Positions 8,301-16,797 of a DNA stretch of 36,329 bases are shown here, one piece after another (within the stretch, counting starts at the first letter, position 1; each line of letters opens with the position of its first letter). The notes below the pieces were generated by a model, which worked only from the letters and a program-made list of their open reading frames with translations, did not search any database and had not been told where the DNA came from. Where the stretch lies: NCBI GenBank assembly GCA_002212985.1, contig NBMY01000059.1, forward strand, positions 1 through 36,329. The letters run 5' to 3'. The stretch comes from Sphingobacteriales bacterium TSM_CSS (lineage in GTDB: Bacteria > Bacteroidota > Bacteroidia > Chitinophagales > UBA2359). The position numbers and the translations under genes are program-made.

Positions 8301-10124
8301 TCAGTTTAAAATTTCATTTTCAATGGCAGCCTGCACCTGATAAATACGGCTGTAAAAGCCATTTTCTTCCTGTTGCAGTTCAAGAGGTGTACCATTTTGT
8401 ACAATTTCTCCTTTATCCAGCACAATTATGCGGTTTGCGTGTTGTACAGAGGTAACCCGGTGGGCTATTACAAATACCGTTTTATTGCCGGTATATTGTT
8501 GAAGCGCCATTTGTATATCATATTCGGTTTCGGTATCAACGGCTGAAGTGGCATCATCTAAAACCAGTATAGCAGGGGTTTCGAGCAGGGTGCGGGCCAA
8601 CGTTACCCGTTGTTTTTGCCCGCCCGACAGTGAAACACCTTTTTCTCCTACCATTGTGTCGTACCCTTGCGGAAATATGTGAATAATTTCGTGAATACTG
8701 GCAGCCTGTGCAGCTTCAATGAGTTTTTCCTCTTCGGCATTAGGGTTTACATAGGCAATATTGCGCTTAATAGTGGTAGAGAATAAAAACGGTTTTTGCA
8801 ACACCACACCTATTTTGCTCCGTAAAAATTCTTTTGAATACTCTTTCAGGTTTACCCCGTCTAAATAAATTTCTCCTTTTTCTGGTTCATAAAACCTCGA
8901 CAGCAATGAAATTATGGTAGATTTACCTGCGCCCGTTGGTCCCATAAGCGCAATTTGTTCGCCTGCCTGCACACTAAACGACACGTTTTTCAACGCATAA
9001 AAGTTGCTGCCCGGATATTTGAACCATACATTTCTGAACTCTACCCGGCCCTTTATCGTTGTATTGGCAATACCCGAATAGTCTTCGGCCGGTGCATCTA
9101 AAATGCCCGACAAACGTTCTATGGCAACCAAAGCCATGCTCATTTGCGACAGTACCCGCCCAATATTGCGCATTGGCCAACTTACCATTACTATATAGGA
9201 GTAAAAAGCCGTTAGTTCGCCCACAGTTATTTGGTTGTTGAGGGTAAAATAACCGCCTGCCAAAATTGAGAGTGTTATTTGCAAGTGAAACAGCATATCG
9301 GAGAGTGGCCAAAAGCGGGCATGCAGGTCAACATGTTTTAACCCGATGCCAAGTTTTGCACGGTTTTGCTTTTCAAAACGGTCTATTTCAGACTGCTCAC
9401 GAGCAAATGCCTTTACCACCCGTATGCCACCCAAGTTTTCTTCTACCATAGAGGTAAGTTTGTCTTGCTCGGCTTCATGTGCCTCCCAAACTGCGCCCTC
9501 ACGTTTAAAGAAAATGTAGGATTGTATGAAGATAAACGGCACTAAACTTACAGCTATTAAAGCATAAGCAACATTCATGTTCAGCATCATGCCAAACGAG
9601 AAGAAAAATACCGAACTCAGCAATACGACATCTACCACCTGCGTGCCTATGAATTTTCTTACCGTGTCCACATCGCCGGTGCAGCGTTGTATTAGCTCGC
9701 CAGTGGTGGCGGTAATATGAAAACTCATGGGCAACCGCTGCAAGTAGGCAAAAAGGTTGTCGCGTAGGCGTTTTACGGCTTTTTCGGTGGTGTGTGCTGC
9801 AATAGCGCTTGATATAAACATAGTGGCACTACGCAATAAGGCAATTACAATATACACAAACACCATAGCCACTAAAACGGTTAACAGGTTGTGTGGCTGC
9901 AATGCAGGAAGTAAGGCAAAGATAAAGCGGCCAATACCATCGGCTATAGCAACCGCATCTTTTCCGCCCGATGCATACCAGTTTATTACCCCGTCTATGG
10001 TTACCTGCAAAACTTTGGGTTCCAACATTCTAAACAATGTGGAAACAATGAGCAATACAGCAGAAAGGAGGTAGTAAGATTTCCATTTGTGTAAAATGGC
10101 AAACAATTTTTGTAAATTTTTCAT
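8301..10124 (-). CDS. ABC exporter half-transporter, subunit with degenerate Walker B
   Basis: This 607-residue transmembrane-NBD fusion has six predicted helices in the first 330 residues and an NBD at about 358-590. Walker A is GPTGAGKST (395-403), the signature is canonical LSGGQ (499-503), and Walker B reads ILVLDD, so the catalytic Glu is replaced by D524; the switch His is kept (H555). It lies immediately upstream of the 622-residue partner gene, and both are likely in one transcript. In a heterodimer its signature motif would complete the partner's catalytic site, while its own Asp would face the partner's altered LSMGE and form the degenerate site. The ATG at 10124 is the only plausible start near the first helix. 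Confidence 0.9.
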   Translation of the reverse strand: MKNLQKLFAILHKWKSYYLLSAVLLIVSTLFRMLEPKVLQVTIDGVINWYASGGKDAVAIADGIGRFIFALLPALQPHNLLTVLVAMVFVYIVIALLRSATMFISSAIAAHTTEKAVKRLRDNLFAYLQRLPMSFHITATTGELIQRCTGDVDTVRKFIGTQVVDVVLLSSVFFFSFGMMLNMNVAYALIAVSLVPFIFIQSYIFFKREGAVWEAHEAEQDKLTSMVEENLGGIRVVKAFAREQSEIDRFEKQNRAKLGIGLKHVDLHARFWPLSDMLFHLQITLSILAGGYFTLNNQITVGELTAFYSYIVMVSWPMRNIGRVLSQMSMALVAIERLSGILDAPAEDYSGIANTTIKGRVEFRNVWFKYPGSNFYALKNVSFSVQAGEQIALMGPTGAGKSTIISLLSRFYEPEKGEIYLDGVNLKEYSKEFLRSKIGVVLQKPFLFSTTIKRNIAYVNPNAEEEKLIEAAQAASIHEIIHIFPQGYDTMVGEKGVSLSGGQKQRVTLARTLLETPAILVLDDATSAVDTETEYDIQMALQQYTGNKTVFVIAHRVTSVQHANRIIVLDKGEIVQNGTPLELQQEENGFYSRIYQVQAAIENEILN

Positions 10125-10320
10125 AGTATAGTGTTGGTTTAGAGGGGAACAGGAATAATTGCAAAACCGCAGGTTAACGCAAAAGGGTTTACCCCTTGGC
10201 GTAATTTGAGTTTGTTATATTGCAGTTATTTGCAACATCTTAATAATAAAGCAGGCTGCTGCCCACGTGCTGCCGGTTTATTTTAAGGATTTAGGGCCCC
10301 ATTCAGCGGCTTTGTGTAAA
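10125..10320. other. Intergenic region, no gene seen
   Basis: Upstream region of the minus-strand ABC exporter operon. I see no exact minus-strand TAnnTTTG box, no open frame and no strong hairpin. The operon promoter must lie here or be non-canonical. Confidence 0.4.
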
Positions 10321-10326
10321 AGTAAA

Positions 10327-10361
10327 AACCGCAAACACGATTATAAGGGGCGTTTGCGGTT
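10327..10361 (-). terminator. Intrinsic terminator, minus-strand polarity
   Basis: A perfect 10-bp inverted repeat (AACCGCAAAC at 10327-10336, GTTTGCGGTT at 10352-10361) with a 15-base loop. Read on the minus strand, the hairpin runs into TTTTTACTTTTAC, so it would stop transcripts from the small ORF at 10383-10565 or from the restriction endonuclease gene. Confidence 0.65.
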
Positions 10362-10382
10362 GCTATATAAAAACAATTTACT

Positions 10383-10565
10383 TTACATAAAAAGCCTGTA
10401 ACGCAAACAAAAACCCAATAGTGGAGCAACCCTTAATCCGTTGTTATACACAATAGTACCGGGCTGTGAGCAAAAGAAAGTATCGGTTATTTTCATGCTT
10501 GGTTTCGGTTTTGAGTTAACAAAAAAGGATTGTTTTGCGCTACCGGTAGCGGCATACTTTTTCAT
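10383..10565 (-). CDS. Possible small protein or small-RNA locus
   Basis: A 60-codon frame from an ATG at 10565 begins MKKYAATGSAKQSFF and ends LLGFCLRYRLFM. I do not recognise it. It has no clear membrane helix, signal peptide or motif, and the composition is not convincing on its own. What supports a real unit is context: a TAATTTTG box (minus strand, 10579-10586) lies just upstream and an intrinsic terminator lies just downstream on the same strand, which would give a transcript of roughly 250 bases. It could equally be a non-coding RNA, or simply the untranslated tail of the restriction endonuclease transcript. Confidence 0.25.
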   Translation of the reverse strand: MKKYAATGSAKQSFFVNSKPKPSMKITDTFFCSQPGTIVYNNGLRVAPLLGFCLRYRLFM

Positions 10566-10578
10566 AACACGGCAAAGG

Positions 10579-10586
10579 CAAAATTA
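10579..10586 (-). promoter_or_regulatory. -7 box (TAATTTTG) upstream of the small ORF
   Basis: The plus strand reads CAAAATTA, that is TAATTTTG on the minus strand, an exact TAnnTTTG match ending 14 bases before the ATG at 10565. No -33 TTTG is visible at the usual distance. Confidence 0.3.
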
Positions 10587-10707
10587 GTTCCCCATGGCAG
10601 AAAAATTGGTAAAAAAAATGAAATGGCTGTGGATATTGTAGTGGCAAGCGTTGGAATTATTGGTCGGGCATTATCGGTTAAGTGCGCTCCTGAATAGCTT
10701 TGCGCTG

Positions 10708-11403
10708 TTACATGCTCTTAAGCCGTCCTATTTCTGTTTCAATCTCTATAAGCGCTTCTTTGTTTGCAATTTCCCCATTAAGGCTTAATATGATAAATAC
10801 TTTCCCGCCGTATTGAATCTCAAAATCTTTAAAGCTTGCCTTCATTCTTTCTGAAACCGAGTAGTTGCCAAAGTTTGAGTTGGCAGTAACAGGTTTGATT
10901 TGAATTCCAAACGCTTTCTCACCAACATAACCTAAATAGTCAACATCGCCTGCATGGTCAAGTTCCGAAGGACTCTCTTCAAATCTTACGGAGGGGTATA
11001 TTTTTGCCAATCCATCATTAATAACCGATTTCTCCCGAATATACCCATCAAATGTTCGGTTTATGGTCAGGTTGTGAATATAATCTATGCAGTCTTGCAA
11101 GGTTAAATTTCTAAAAGCTTCCTGCCATTCGGGTATAACAACCTCTGTAATTTTCTCATATAAACGATTGCCAAGTTCCTCTAAACTCTCTTTGGTAACT
11201 TTAAAAGCATTTTTACCCTCTGTAAAGGCATTCTCAAAATACCAATTTTCCCATTCTTCAATTGTTTTCGGCTGGCATTGGCGAATCAATGCCATAACGG
11301 CGCCAACTTTATTGGGTCTTGATAGTTGATTAGTTTGACATGTGTAATTTAAAACCTTCTCTTTCTTGCCAAACTCCAAAGTGTACCTGCTCGTTTTATT
11401 CAT
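10708..11403 (-). CDS. MjaI-family type II restriction endonuclease
   Basis: This 231-residue soluble protein resembles the MjaI family of type II endonucleases, which cut at CTAG. Blocks such as PKTIEEWENWYFENAFTEGK (about 45-64), ITEVVIPEWQEAF and LDHAGDVDYLGYVGEKAFGIQIKP fit this. The last block contains an Asp and a later Q-I-K that could be the PD-(D/E)xK-type metal site, but this is inference. The partner methyltransferase lies 146 bases upstream on the same strand, which strongly supports the call. The gene is more AT-rich than its neighbours, suggesting acquisition by transfer. A TAATTTTG box at 11443-11450 suggests it has its own promoter. Confidence 0.75.
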   Translation of the reverse strand: MNKTSRYTLEFGKKEKVLNYTCQTNQLSRPNKVGAVMALIRQCQPKTIEEWENWYFENAFTEGKNAFKVTKESLEELGNRLYEKITEVVIPEWQEAFRNLTLQDCIDYIHNLTINRTFDGYIREKSVINDGLAKIYPSVRFEESPSELDHAGDVDYLGYVGEKAFGIQIKPVTANSNFGNYSVSERMKASFKDFEIQYGGKVFIILSLNGEIANKEALIEIETEIGRLKSM

Positions 11404-11442
11404 TTTATTGAATTATCTGCGTTTTGACTATTCCAAAATCTT

Positions 11443-11450
11443 CAAAATTA
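11443..11450 (-). promoter_or_regulatory. -7 box (TAATTTTG) for the restriction endonuclease
   Basis: The plus strand reads CAAAATTA in the 146-base gap between methyltransferase and endonuclease genes, an exact minus-strand TAnnTTTG, 40 bases before the ATG at 11403. A -33 element is not clear. Confidence 0.3.
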
Positions 11451-11549
11451 TTTACCCCCAAACAAGTGCGCATCTATAGATCTGAGGTAACAGCATTTCC
11501 TTCCGGCTGCAACTTGGTGATAGCAAGAGTATTGATCGGTTGTGGACTG

Positions 11550-12848
11550 TTATAACCCTTGATTTAAAAGGCTGTTAAACTTCTGTTTATACTTAAAGTC
11601 AACAGAATTGTCAACTAATACAAAGCCTTCTTTTAAAAGATGGGCATTTAAAAACGTCTTGTTTTCAAGATAGAGGTAAGCCATTAAATTGTTGTTCTCA
11701 TCATGTTTAATATGGTCATATTTCAGAAACACTTTTTTACCTTTTGTTTTTCTGATAAGAAATTCAGTAGCGCTCCCGTTTTTGCTGAGGTTTTGTTTAA
11801 TCCCAATCAGCCTAACAGTTATGCCATTGCTCAATCTAACTAATTCGGGGCTGATGACTTCTTTTACAGTAAAAAGCTCTTCTCTTTTAGCATTTCCCTG
11901 AGCATCTAATTTAGAGCCAAATTGAAGTTTCTTTACGTCAATTTTTTTGTCCAATTTATGAGTATCTTTAAAAATATAGGGGAGTTCCTTAATTTTTGCA
12001 TCAAAGTCCGGAACTTTTACAGATTGTTTAACAAAGTCTATCCTTGCATCTTCAAACAAAACAATATCATTTGCCCCTAGCTTTTGTTTGATAATCGGAA
12101 CAAATTCGGGGTTAATTTCATAACCGCATGAATTACGACCAAGATTTTTCGCTGCCAATGCTGTTGTACCACTCCCTAAAAATGGGTCAAGTACATTTTC
12201 GCCCGGAAATGAGAACATTTTAATCAATCTTTTTGGCAATTCATCAGGAAACATTGCCAAATGGTTGTCTTGCCTTACTCCGCTTATATACCAATGACCA
12301 TTAAAATAAGTATTCCACTCCTCAGTTGTCATTACAGCCTGTTGTTTCTGCTCGGTTGTTGGTTTTGGAGCATTTCCTTGTTTTTTAAATAGTAGTATAT
12401 ATTCAAAATCCAACTTCACAATGCCGTTTCTCGGATAAGGGAAGCTACCCATTATACTTGCGCCTCCTGTTGTATTCATAGTTGTTGTTTTTTGCCAAAT
12501 GATAGAACCCATAAAATCAAAACCTATCACTTCACAAAATTTTATTACTTCACTATGTATGGGAATTATTTTGTAGCGACCATAATAAACAGACCTCGCA
12601 AACTGGTCGCCTATATTAATGCACAGGCGGCACCCCTTGTGAAGAACGCGAAAACATTCTTTCCATGTTAAATTTAGATGATTAATATAGGTTTCATAGT
12701 CATCATGAAACCCGATTTGGTTTTCTGTACCATAGTCTTTCAATTGCCAATACGGCGGCGAAGTAACTATTAAATGAATGCTCTCATCCTGAAGTTCACT
12801 CATTTGTCTGCTATCTCCGTTTATTATTTTATGATAAGTTCCTTTCAT
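11550..12848 (-). CDS. N4-cytosine (MjaI-type) DNA methyltransferase fused to an SNase-like domain
   Basis: This 432-residue protein has methyltransferase motif IV, TSPPYW, at 29-34 and the SAM-binding motif DPFLGSGTT at 221-229, so motif IV comes first as in beta-class enzymes; TSPPYW is typical of N4-cytosine methylases. Residues 1-275 cover the whole catalytic domain. Residues about 325-425 look like a staphylococcal-nuclease (thermonuclease) barrel: VRLSNGITVRLIGI, KGKKVFLKYD, LMAYLYL, NAHLLKEGFVLV. The first catalytic Arg position may be kept (R346), but the Asp/Glu pair and the Arg before the AYLYL strand appear lost, so nuclease activity is doubtful. It protects the host from the neighbouring endonuclease; the expected target is CTAG by homology. 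The AT-rich composition matches the endonuclease gene. Confidence 0.85.
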   Translation of the reverse strand: MKGTYHKIINGDSRQMSELQDESIHLIVTSPPYWQLKDYGTENQIGFHDDYETYINHLNLTWKECFRVLHKGCRLCINIGDQFARSVYYGRYKIIPIHSEVIKFCEVIGFDFMGSIIWQKTTTMNTTGGASIMGSFPYPRNGIVKLDFEYILLFKKQGNAPKPTTEQKQQAVMTTEEWNTYFNGHWYISGVRQDNHLAMFPDELPKRLIKMFSFPGENVLDPFLGSGTTALAAKNLGRNSCGYEINPEFVPIIKQKLGANDIVLFEDARIDFVKQSVKVPDFDAKIKELPYIFKDTHKLDKKIDVKKLQFGSKLDAQGNAKREELFTVKEVISPELVRLSNGITVRLIGIKQNLSKNGSATEFLIRKTKGKKVFLKYDHIKHDENNNLMAYLYLENKTFLNAHLLKEGFVLVDNSVDFKYKQKFNSLLNQGL

Positions 12849-12942
12849 AAATTTATAGCTTGCGGCAACATTTCTTTACTTTTTCTTCGGATCTATTTTG
12901 CTTATCCAAAAAGTCAGTTTTCCCGCCCTTTTCCGGTGGTGG

Positions 12943-13602
12943 TTACAGGTTCATTTCGGGTGTGCTGTCGTCGGCAATGAGTTTGCCGGCTGTTTTGGCA
13001 CGTATTTCATCTACCGAAACACCCGGCGCTCTTTCAACCAATTTAAATCCGCCATCGGGTAAAATATCAAACACGCCAAGGTCAGAAACTATTCTTTTTA
13101 CGCACTTCAGCCCGGTTATGGGCAGTGTGCAGGCGGGCAGCAGTTTGCTTTCGCCGTCTTTGCTGGTGTGCATCATGGCAACAATAATATTTTCGGCGCC
13201 GGCAACCAGGTCCATGGCGCCGCCCATGCCCTTTACCATTTTACCCGGTATTTTCCAGTTGGCAATATCGCCGTTTTCCGATACTTCCATAGCGCCCAAC
13301 ACGGTAAGGTCAACATGGCCGCCGCGTATCATGGCAAAACTGGTAGCCGAGTCAAAAAAACTGCTGCCCGGCAGGGTGGTAACGGTTTGTTTACCGGCGT
13401 TAATAAGGTCGGCATCTACTTCTTCTTCGGTAGGAAACGGGCCCATGCCCAGCAAACCGTTTTCCGATTGCAGAATTACCGTCATACCATCGGGTATATA
13501 ATTGGCCACCAGCGTTGGTATGCCAATGCCCAAATTCACATAATAGCCGTCTTTTAACTCCTGCGCTATGCGTTTTGCAATGCCAAATTTATCGAGTGCC
13601 AT
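12943..13602 (-). CDS. scoB: Succinyl-CoA:3-ketoacid CoA-transferase, subunit B
   Basis: The 219-residue product begins [19 protein letters not shown] and has the family blocks [19 protein letters not shown] and [11 protein letters not shown] with the catalytic Glu (E47). The enzyme moves CoA between succinate and acetoacetate in ketone-body and short-chain acid use, working as an A/B heteromer in the cytoplasm. The frame stays open upstream to 14406, but that part runs antisense through the RlmI-like gene; the ATG at 13602 gives the standard subunit length. Subunit A, normally adjacent, is not in this window. The gene is divergent from rlmI and directly upstream of the restriction-modification pair, whose base composition is clearly different. 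Confidence 0.9.
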   Translation of the reverse strand: MALDKFGIAKRIAQELKDGYYVNLGIGIPTLVANYIPDGMTVILQSENGLLGMGPFPTEEEVDADLINAGKQTVTTLPGSSFFDSATSFAMIRGGHVDLTVLGAMEVSENGDIANWKIPGKMVKGMGGAMDLVAGAENIIVAMMHTSKDGESKLLPACTLPITGLKCVKRIVSDLGVFDILPDGGFKLVERAPGVSVDEIRAKTAGKLIADDSTPEMNL

Positions 13603-13763
13603 AGTATTGCTGTTTGGTGCGAAGATACAAATTTTGCCCGAAACTACCCATGCCCACGGCAAAATGTATGCCCCCATGACTTTTACCTGCCCACCCGTGC
13701 AGCCCTGTTGGCAACAAACTGCCGCCTCAGCAAGCTTTTTTCTGCCTTTACCCAAATAAACCG

Positions 13764-13771
13764 TACTTTTG
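13764..13771 (+). promoter_or_regulatory. -7 box (TACTTTTG) for rlmI
   Basis: An exact TAnnTTTG match beginning 34 bases before the ATG at 13798, a geometry nearly identical to that of the ZIP gene. Confidence 0.4.
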
Positions 13772-13797
13772 CAGGCAGTATCAACTACCATTACGCC

Positions 13798-14988
13798 ATG
13801 CATTACCCCCGACTGATTATACAGGGCAACAAAACAGCGTCTTTGCAACGGCAACACCCTTGGGTGTTTTCGGGTGCGGTTAAACGAAAAGAAGGAAACC
13901 CCAAAGAAGGTGATGTGGTTGAACTTTTTTCTCCCGACGGGCAGTACCTTGCCACGGCTCACTATCAGGAAGCCGGAAGTATTATGGCCAGGGTGTTTTC
14001 GTTTACGCGCTGCGCCGTAGATGTGCATTTTTGGGAAGATAAAATTGCCCGTGCCGTGCAGTACCGGCAAACTGCGGGCATTTACCCCACCCCCGAAACC
14101 AATGCCTACCGCCTTATTCATGCCGAAGGAGACGGAATACCCGGCCTTATTGCCGATGTTTACGACAATACCGTTATAGTACAGGCGCATACGGCCGGCA
14201 TATACCAAAGCCTCACCCAAATTGCACAGGCCATACAGCAGGTGTTGGGCAACCAAATAACGGCAATTTATAACAAAAGCGCCGAAACACTGCCCGCTGC
14301 TACACATATAACTCCCCAAAACGGCTACCTTATTGGCAACGGCAGCAACGGCAACATCATTACCGAAAACGGCTGCCGGTTTTGGGTGGATTGGGAAAGC
14401 GGACAAAAAACCGGCTTTTTCTTAGACCAGCGCAACAACCGCCTGCAGGTGGCAAAATGGGCATCGGGTAAAACGGCGCTCAATGCTTTTTGCTATTCGG
14501 GTGCATTTTCGGTATATGCGCTAAGGGCAGGCGCTCAATTGGTACATTCGGTTGACAGTTCGGCAAAAGCTATACAGTGGACTAACCGGAATATGGAACT
14601 GAACGGGCATTTTACCGATAAACACCACGCTTTTACCTCCGATGTAATGCCTTTTTTGCAAAATTCGCCTCAAAAGTACAACCTCATTATTTTAGACCCG
14701 CCTGCTTTTGCCAAAAACCTCAAATCAAAACATCAGGCAGTGCAGGGTTATAAACGGCTCAATGCCAAAGCGCTGTCGGTTATTGAAAAAGGCGGGCTAT
14801 TGTTTACCTTCTCCTGTTCGGGAGTTGTTGATGCCGGGCTGTTTTACGATACCATTCGCGCCGCCGCCATTGAAGCAGGCCGCAACATACGCTTAGTCAA
14901 ACGGCTGGGGCATCCGCCCGACCACCCTGTAAACATTTACCACCCTGAAGGCGAATATTTGAAAGGTTTGTGTTTGTATGTGGAGTAA
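13798..14988 (+). CDS. rlmI: RlmI-like 23S rRNA (cytosine-C5) methyltransferase
   Basis: The 396-residue protein has an N-terminal PUA-like RNA-binding part (about 1-75, [11 protein letters not shown]), a linker, and a Rossmann SAM methyltransferase domain. Visible motifs are [11 protein letters not shown] (202-212), NAFCYSG (229-235), DPPAFAK (300-306) and FSCSG with C340, the pair expected for m5C methylation by RlmI (E. coli C1962). The frame opens at 13708, but the ATG at 13798 gives the usual length and follows a promoter box. It is divergent from scoB and followed by a hairpin. Confidence 0.87.
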   Translation: MHYPRLIIQGNKTASLQRQHPWVFSGAVKRKEGNPKEGDVVELFSPDGQYLATAHYQEAGSIMARVFSFTRCAVDVHFWEDKIARAVQYRQTAGIYPTPETNAYRLIHAEGDGIPGLIADVYDNTVIVQAHTAGIYQSLTQIAQAIQQVLGNQITAIYNKSAETLPAATHITPQNGYLIGNGSNGNIITENGCRFWVDWESGQKTGFFLDQRNNRLQVAKWASGKTALNAFCYSGAFSVYALRAGAQLVHSVDSSAKAIQWTNRNMELNGHFTDKHHAFTSDVMPFLQNSPQKYNLIILDPPAFAKNLKSKHQAVQGYKRLNAKALSVIEKGGLLFTFSCSGVVDAGLFYDTIRAAAIEAGRNIRLVKRLGHPPDHPVNIYHPEGEYLKGLCLYVE

Positions 14989-14990
14989 AA

Positions 14991-15034
14991 TTTAACCAAA
15001 CTTAACAACCTAAAGGGAATAGGTTTTGGTTAAA
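14991..15034. terminator. Nested inverted repeat, likely bidirectional terminator
   Basis: TTTAACCAAA (14991-15000) pairs perfectly with TTTGGTTAAA (15025-15034), and inside it AACCT (15007-15011) pairs with AGGTT (15021-15025, sharing the edge base). It sits 3 bases after the rlmI stop, between convergent genes. Confidence 0.5.
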
Positions 15035-15120
15035 TGGCATTGCTAAAAAACACTTTTGAGCATCATAGCTCTTGAGTATTGTATTGAGTTGCTTGCCTTT
15101 GCGCATCATTGCGGGGATGT

Positions 15121-16785
15121 TTAATGAGTTAAAACTAATTTATTGCTAAGGGTTTGGGTAGCGGTAACAAGTTGTATTAAATAAATACCCGATTGCCATT
15201 GCTGTACTGGCAATATGCCTTGCATAATACTGCTTGTGCCTGCGCTTATGGGGTAGCTATACACCAACTGCCCCAGATTGTTGTATGCCTTTAGCAGGGT
15301 GGCATTGCCTTGTGCTATTGCGTTTGCCTGCCAATATGCCACCGTGCCCGGCCGAACCGGATTGGGATAGAGGTGCAACTGTAATGGTGCGCCGCCGGCA
15401 TTTTGCCCTATGCCGGTAGCTATATCTATGGCAGTACAAAGGGTATCGTTGCCGCACAGGTTGCGGGCAACCAAGCAGAGGTTGTAGCTGCCGGGCTGCG
15501 GGTAGGTATAGGCAGGCATTGCCATATTGCTGGTATCGCCATTGCCAAACAGCCACAGGTAACTGTCTGCACCAAAAGAGGTATTGGCAGTTATAGAAAG
15601 GTTGTAAGCTGCTACAGAGTGGGAAAACCCCGCCGAAGGACGGCAATTGCCCGTAGAATCTATTTTAAGAAAGAAAGGGTAAGTGAAATAGGGATCCGGC
15701 TCTCCGGAGGAAGATGGGTATTGCCCGTCTATATACCCCCCTATGAGATATCCTCCGTCAGAAGTTTGTATAACCGCGGTAGCCATCTCGTCGGTACTAT
15801 TCCAATAAGTAGGAATAACGCCATCAAATCCAAGCCCTTTAATCTGCCATTGCAGGTTGCCGTTTATATCTGTTTTGACCACAAAAATATCGTCATACAT
15901 ATCCTGCCCTACGGCAAGATAGCCGCCGTCTGTAGTGGCAATAACTTCGTTAAAAATCTCATTAAAAAAGATGCCGTCTGTAAAAGATTTGAGCCATTGT
16001 TGGTTGCCCGCAAGGTTGGTTTTCAGTAGGCATGCGCCGCCACCGCTGCCCGCCATTACATACCCGCTTTGGTCAGAAGCATGAATGAGCGAGATGAGCC
16101 GATACACAGAATAGCAGGTTTTGGTAAGAGGATAGGAGTAAGGGATGAGACACGGATGGGTGTTACAATTGGCCAACACCATAAAGCTATCGCCGTCAAT
16201 TTGGGTTACAATATCGTTATCAGGATAAGTAACTGATGCATCATATCCGTTAACCCAATTGTAAGTTTCGTCAAGAGTGGACAATATTGTGACCGATGGA
16301 GCATAGGTACTGTCATTTTTAATGCTCCAAATACAGGGGTAAGGCCATGGCTCTGCCGTTGAAGTGCCAAACTGAATGAAAGCGGACTGACCTGTGTAAA
16401 CATACCATACGCCTGTGCTGTTGGTGTACGAAATAACTTCTCCTATTGTGCCAATATTATTAATTTGTGAAGGAAGCACCTGCCATTCCAATTCAAAATT
16501 GGCGGAAACTTTTCGCATTCCCATCATAAACCCTCCGTCCGGTGTACGAACTGCATGACCAGCTCCTATACTATTGCCTGTTGATATGGTATCGCCGGAA
16601 AGTGCGTTTAAGAACACAACATTCGGAATATATCCAGTGCTGAGATATACGGTATCATTTAACTCAAATAAATCGCAAACAAAACTATATGAATAAAATG
16701 ATTGGGCATAATATTTACACCACCCGGCTGCAAAGATGCTGGGGCAGCAAAGCAAAAGCAATGCTACAAAGAGTGTCTGTTTCAT
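15121..16785 (-). CDS. Secreted T9SS type A sorting-domain protein with PKD domain
   Basis: The 554-residue product begins with a signal peptide (MKQTLFVALLLLCCPSIFA). The middle has repeats of the type TDGGYLAVGQDMYDDIFVVK and SDGGYLIGGY, seen in Bacteroidota extracellular propeller-like proteins. A PKD-like domain (about 385-455, SYLWLFGNGDTS and TYPQPGSYNLCLVARN) comes next. The C-terminal ~85 residues (LHLYPNPVRPG through GIYLIQLVTATQTLSNKLVLTH) form a typical T9SS type A sorting domain. It is therefore exported and probably anchored or released at the surface. Its ATG lies 12 bases after the stop of the beta-helix gene, so the two are likely co-transcribed. Function beyond being extracellular is unknown. 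Confidence 0.85.
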   Translation of the reverse strand: MKQTLFVALLLLCCPSIFAAGWCKYYAQSFYSYSFVCDLFELNDTVYLSTGYIPNVVFLNALSGDTISTGNSIGAGHAVRTPDGGFMMGMRKVSANFELEWQVLPSQINNIGTIGEVISYTNSTGVWYVYTGQSAFIQFGTSTAEPWPYPCIWSIKNDSTYAPSVTILSTLDETYNWVNGYDASVTYPDNDIVTQIDGDSFMVLANCNTHPCLIPYSYPLTKTCYSVYRLISLIHASDQSGYVMAGSGGGACLLKTNLAGNQQWLKSFTDGIFFNEIFNEVIATTDGGYLAVGQDMYDDIFVVKTDINGNLQWQIKGLGFDGVIPTYWNSTDEMATAVIQTSDGGYLIGGYIDGQYPSSSGEPDPYFTYPFFLKIDSTGNCRPSAGFSHSVAAYNLSITANTSFGADSYLWLFGNGDTSNMAMPAYTYPQPGSYNLCLVARNLCGNDTLCTAIDIATGIGQNAGGAPLQLHLYPNPVRPGTVAYWQANAIAQGNATLLKAYNNLGQLVYSYPISAGTSSIMQGILPVQQWQSGIYLIQLVTATQTLSNKLVLTH

Positions 16786-16797
16786 GGTAATAGTATT

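Noticed and set aside
13603-14406. Upstream extension of the scoB frame to an ATG at 14406
   Set aside because: The extra ~268 residues are antisense to the well-supported rlmI coding region and resemble no domain; the ATG at 13602 gives the standard subunit length.
15403-16029. A 208-codon plus-strand frame
   Set aside because: Antisense to the T9SS sorting-domain protein, which has a signal peptide, PKD and sorting domain in the other strand.
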